A stretch of DNA of 64,000 nt from Paragordius varius (lineage: Eukaryota > Nematomorpha): contig OZ176055.1 in NCBI GenBank assembly GCA_964247055.1, forward strand, positions 3,224,001-3,288,000, written 5' to 3'. Positions within the stretch are counted from its first letter, which is position 1. The number at the start of each line of letters is the position of its first letter. Positions 61,301 through 64,000 of this stretch are shown piece by piece. The notes under the pieces were generated by a model, which was given only the letters and a program-made list of their open reading frames with translations, was not told where the DNA came from and ran no database searches. The position numbers and the translations under genes are program-made.

Positions 61301-63510
61301 GACGGTCACTAATTAAGTTTAAAGCCACATTTAAAATGGTGGAATTCGGATTTGGAATATATATATATATATTATATAATATATACATATATATACCATT
61401 TACAATTCAAATTCACCCTAAAAATAAATAATGTGTTTTCGGGATAATATTAATCATCATATACATAAAATATATTTTTACGACATAGTTTATTGTTATT
61501 TCAGAATTATATCAATTTTAAACAGAATTTCTTAGTAAAAATATTATTTTATAAAGGTAATTTTTGATCTTAAACAACACATCATTTATTTTAGGGTGAA
61601 ATTGAATTGTTTAAGGGTGAATTGGACTGTAAATGGTATATATATATGTCCTGCCCATTATAACGTGTAATATCGCGTTAACATAGTCTAACCCGTTTAT
61701 ATGCCATATTAATTACAATAATAATAACATAATAATTTTATAGTTAGTTCTGTTCCGCCTTTACCGACAAGTACGGCTGAAACAAATTTGTTGTCGTCTA
61801 AGGTGACAAAAGACGCGACAATGTCAGTTTCACCATCTGTCCCCACGGCTACAACTCCTCTCTTAGATAACAATAATAATGGAAACGCGACACCAACTAA
61901 TGAATCTATAGGTATGTTAACATTTTTTTGAATGCCAGAAAATAGAGTTTTTTATAGATATATGATGTAAAAATTAAATTATGGATGGATTAAGATTAAG
62001 TTGTTTTTACGATTAAGGATTTATAAGGCAAGTTTTTGCATAAAAGTGGTTGTTTTTAATCAAATTAATGGTTAATATTATGCTATGAATATGTTTTTGT
62101 AATGTTTTTTATTTTTCAGTGGTTCATGGTTGTTTCTTTGAATATATTATGAGAAACAGATGCTATTAAATTGTGTATATAAAATAACTAAATTTTTATA
62201 AGCGGTTTTTTTGAAATTTATTATAATCAATTAAAGATTAATATTTTTATAGCTAAAACTATAATTTTTTTAAGTCAGTTTTATTTGTAAAAGCTTACCG
62301 TTTTGGGTTGCTTAAATATAGATGCAAAATGGTAACACACTTAAATTCTTGTTAAAAACTGTAACTTTTACGGGCTGTATAAAAAAATCATGGATAAATA
62401 TTGGATTTCGACTATAATATATTTTCCCCTTACTTATAAATCTTAATGTTTTAATTCTTATTGTACTATGTATGTACAGAGCGCAAATTTATGATCTATT
62501 TTTATTGTAAAAAGCAACCAATTATATATAGTTATTTCAATTTTATCGAAACAACATCATTTTAATTATATACCTCAAATTAATAATTTAACTTAATTAT
62601 TCCTAATCTTTAATCTAAACATTAATAATTATTTTTGGTCTTTAAAACTATTGATAATTTTGAAAAGGTGGTATCGTATCACCAACACCTCCAAGTAGCC
62701 CTGGGGCAGTTATAACTCCACTTTTTATTTCGCTACTTAAGGATGGAGAAACTGAAGTTCGCGCTGCTGCTACAAATCAAATTAAAGGTATTATTGATTT
62801 TTTAATTTCTTAAAATAAGATTTTTATAGGGCTAATGGAATATGTATATTTTTACTTATTTATTCACTTTTATAAACTGTATACTTTGAAGAAAAATATT
62901 TTATTGGATGGAGTGTATAAATGGATATTGTTTTTTAAATACTTTAAACTTGTTAAATAAATTTGAAATGGATTAATTCTTTTCGCAAAACTATTAATAT
63001 TTCATATAAAAACATTTTGCAAAACACCAAATAATTTTTTGCCTTATTTGTTGGATCTCAAAAAAAACTGAATAAATATATAATTAGGTTAAACATTTCA
63101 TATAATCTTTAAAATGGTATTAATACTTATAATTTGACATCAAAATTTCATTGCTAAATTTTGGTGATATATATATATAATCAGTAGAATATAAGTAAAA
63201 TGATTTATAGCCATATTTTATATGTAATAATATTTTTCACAAGTTTTAAGATTGATACCCAAAAAACCGTCTCAATACATATCCGTTTATAAAAAAAGTG
63301 AAATGAAAAAGTTATAAAGTGTGTGTGTCTGTTTATATTTTACATCTTTTTAGATTTCTGTCAAAATTTGGATGTTCCTGACAAGGAAAATTTTTTAGTT
63401 GATAACATTATCCCATGTATTCAAGAGCTTGTGAATGATCCTCACACTGCAGTTAAATCGGCCCTCGCTTCAGTCGTTATGGGTTTAGCCCCTATTTTAG
63501 GGAAAGAAAA
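55350..63510 (+). CDS. PPP2R1: PP2A 65-kDa scaffold subunit A (PR65), 3' part beyond window
   Basis: HEAT-repeat scaffold that binds the catalytic C and regulatory B subunits of protein phosphatase 2A. Exons: 55350-55514, 56922-57113, 58056-58288, 59076-59223, 60307-60428, 60918-60985, 61744-61911, 62668-62787, 63354-63510 (donor GTTTGA assumed); phases agree. Near-identical family blocks: [96 protein letters not shown] and [19 protein letters not shown]. About 457 residues are visible, ending near HEAT 9. Two departures: a ~29-residue Asn/Gln-rich amino extension, and an insert of about 69 Ser/Thr/Pro/Asn-rich residues between KITEILKA and AVITPLF. The insert comes mainly from the exon at 61744-61911. 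That exon has phase 1-1 and could be skipped without shifting the frame. Confidence 0.95.
57453..57623. mobile_element. hAT-like MITE, short copy, in PP2A intron 2
   Basis: Ends CAGGGTGTTCAACACT and, reversed, CAGGAGTGTCCAACGC. No clear target duplication remains. Confidence 0.55.
59893..60135. mobile_element. Family E MITE, diverged copy, in PP2A intron 4
   Basis: Left TACAGACAAAATAACGGC; internal AACACAATCATACTTTTTAA matches the copy at 52531. The right end is decayed around TTTTGCCGTAAACTG. Confidence 0.5.
60617..60893. mobile_element. Family C MITE, in PP2A intron 5
   Basis: Left TTACATTTACAGTTTAAATT with tandem CCCTTGAACAATTCAAAT units; right GGTGAATTTGAATTGTAAAT. It ends 24 bp before the exon at 60918. 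Confidence 0.7.
61393..61643. mobile_element. Family C MITE, in PP2A intron 6
   Basis: Cleanest copy: left TATACCATTTACAATTCAAA, right GGTGAATTGGACTGTAAATGGTATA. TA tracts lie on both sides, so a TA target is likely. Confidence 0.75.
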
Positions 63511-64000
63511 GTTTGATTTGATATGATTTATTTTTGTCGTTTAAAAATATTTCGAATGAAATATTAATAATATTTTTATCTAATGCTTACAGATATAAAA
63601 CCTTAAATTATTTTTTTATTTTTATATTACAAGTGTAAAATATTTACTTGATAATGTTTTTTTTGTAAAAAAATAAATATTTTTTTTTTTTTCATAGATT
63701 AATAAAATATATTTTAGCTTGTTAAAAAATGGTTTATTAAAAGTACGCCATGTTTATAAATCCTTTATATATATATATATATATTATATAGCCATAGGGT
63801 GTTGTTTTGAGGTTTTGCATTGAAATATTCCTAACGACGAGGGTGTTTTATTAAAAGTATATTACAAAAAACATATAAACTTCCCAAAAAGTTAATCTTT
63901 TTGCATCCACTCATTTTTGGATTAATTACATTTTAATATATGCAAATATAAATAAATTAGGCTTAAATGATATTAACGCTATTTTAATAAATATTTAAAA
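63511..64000 (+). other. PP2A intron 9, continues off window
   Basis: AT-rich with a TA tract near 63767-63785. No exon for the remaining HEAT repeats is present before the edge. Confidence 0.6.

Noticed and set aside
63354-63526. Stop codon after LGKEKFDLI as the end of the PP2A subunit
   Set aside because: The family continues for about 15 HEAT repeats. A GT donor lies just before the divergence, so this is read-through into an intron.
1-64000. tRNA, rRNA or other structured RNA genes
   Set aside because: I looked for cloverleaf-like G+C-rich blocks and conserved rRNA segments and found none I could support by eye.

Overview
The window is strongly AT-rich, intron-rich nuclear DNA of a metazoan. 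Evidence for an animal: an Integrator subunit (INTS14), a ZNF830-type splicing/repair factor, a CYP2-clan-like P450, the PP2A scaffold subunit, secreted proteins with dibasic cleavage sites, an RTE-type LINE, mariner fossils and hAT-like MITEs. I cannot name the species. An unusual clue is a set of canonical GT-AG introns of only 22-26 nt sitting at the 5' ends of genes. From general knowledge, introns this short are best known among animals in dicyemids; schistosome-like flatworms and larvaceans also have short ones.

Layout. 1-3493 (-): most of a ZNF830 homologue, cut by the left edge. 3.5-11 kb: a gene-poor block of nested MITEs (TTAA-flanked family A, long fold-back family B). 11.1-16.6 kb (+): first exon of a small secreted protein with a possible 25-nt second exon, followed by a mariner fossil and a hAT-like element. 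17.7-27.6 kb (-): a nine-exon cytochrome P450 with MITEs and a second mariner fossil in its introns. 28.9-31.7 kb (-): a nearly whole RTE-type LINE. 34.0-40.9 kb (+): complete 14-exon IMP dehydrogenase. 41.9-43.4 kb (-): a secreted, cysteine-free coiled-coil protein. 43.9-47.2 kb: degenerate satellite split by a 1.68-kb near-perfect palindrome. 48.4-49.9 kb (+): a secreted protein with a VWC-like start, an acidic half and a very basic half. 50.2-54.7 kb (-): INTS14. 55.35 kb to the right edge (+): the PP2A scaffold subunit A, cut by the edge.

Genes and repeats are tightly interwoven. INTS14 and the PP2A gene are divergent, and one family A MITE fills almost the whole gap between their start codons. 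Another copy of the same MITE lies about 90 bp upstream of the ZNF830 start. Family C hairpin MITEs were found only inside introns, and one abuts the 3' splice site of an IMPDH exon. The host genes do not form a pathway. They are mainly housekeeping functions (splicing/repair, snRNA 3' processing, guanine nucleotide synthesis, phosphatase scaffolding) interspersed with lineage-specific secreted proteins.

Method limits: exon boundaries were set by hand from protein-family conservation, reading phase and GT-AG signals. All alignments are from memory and no searches were run.
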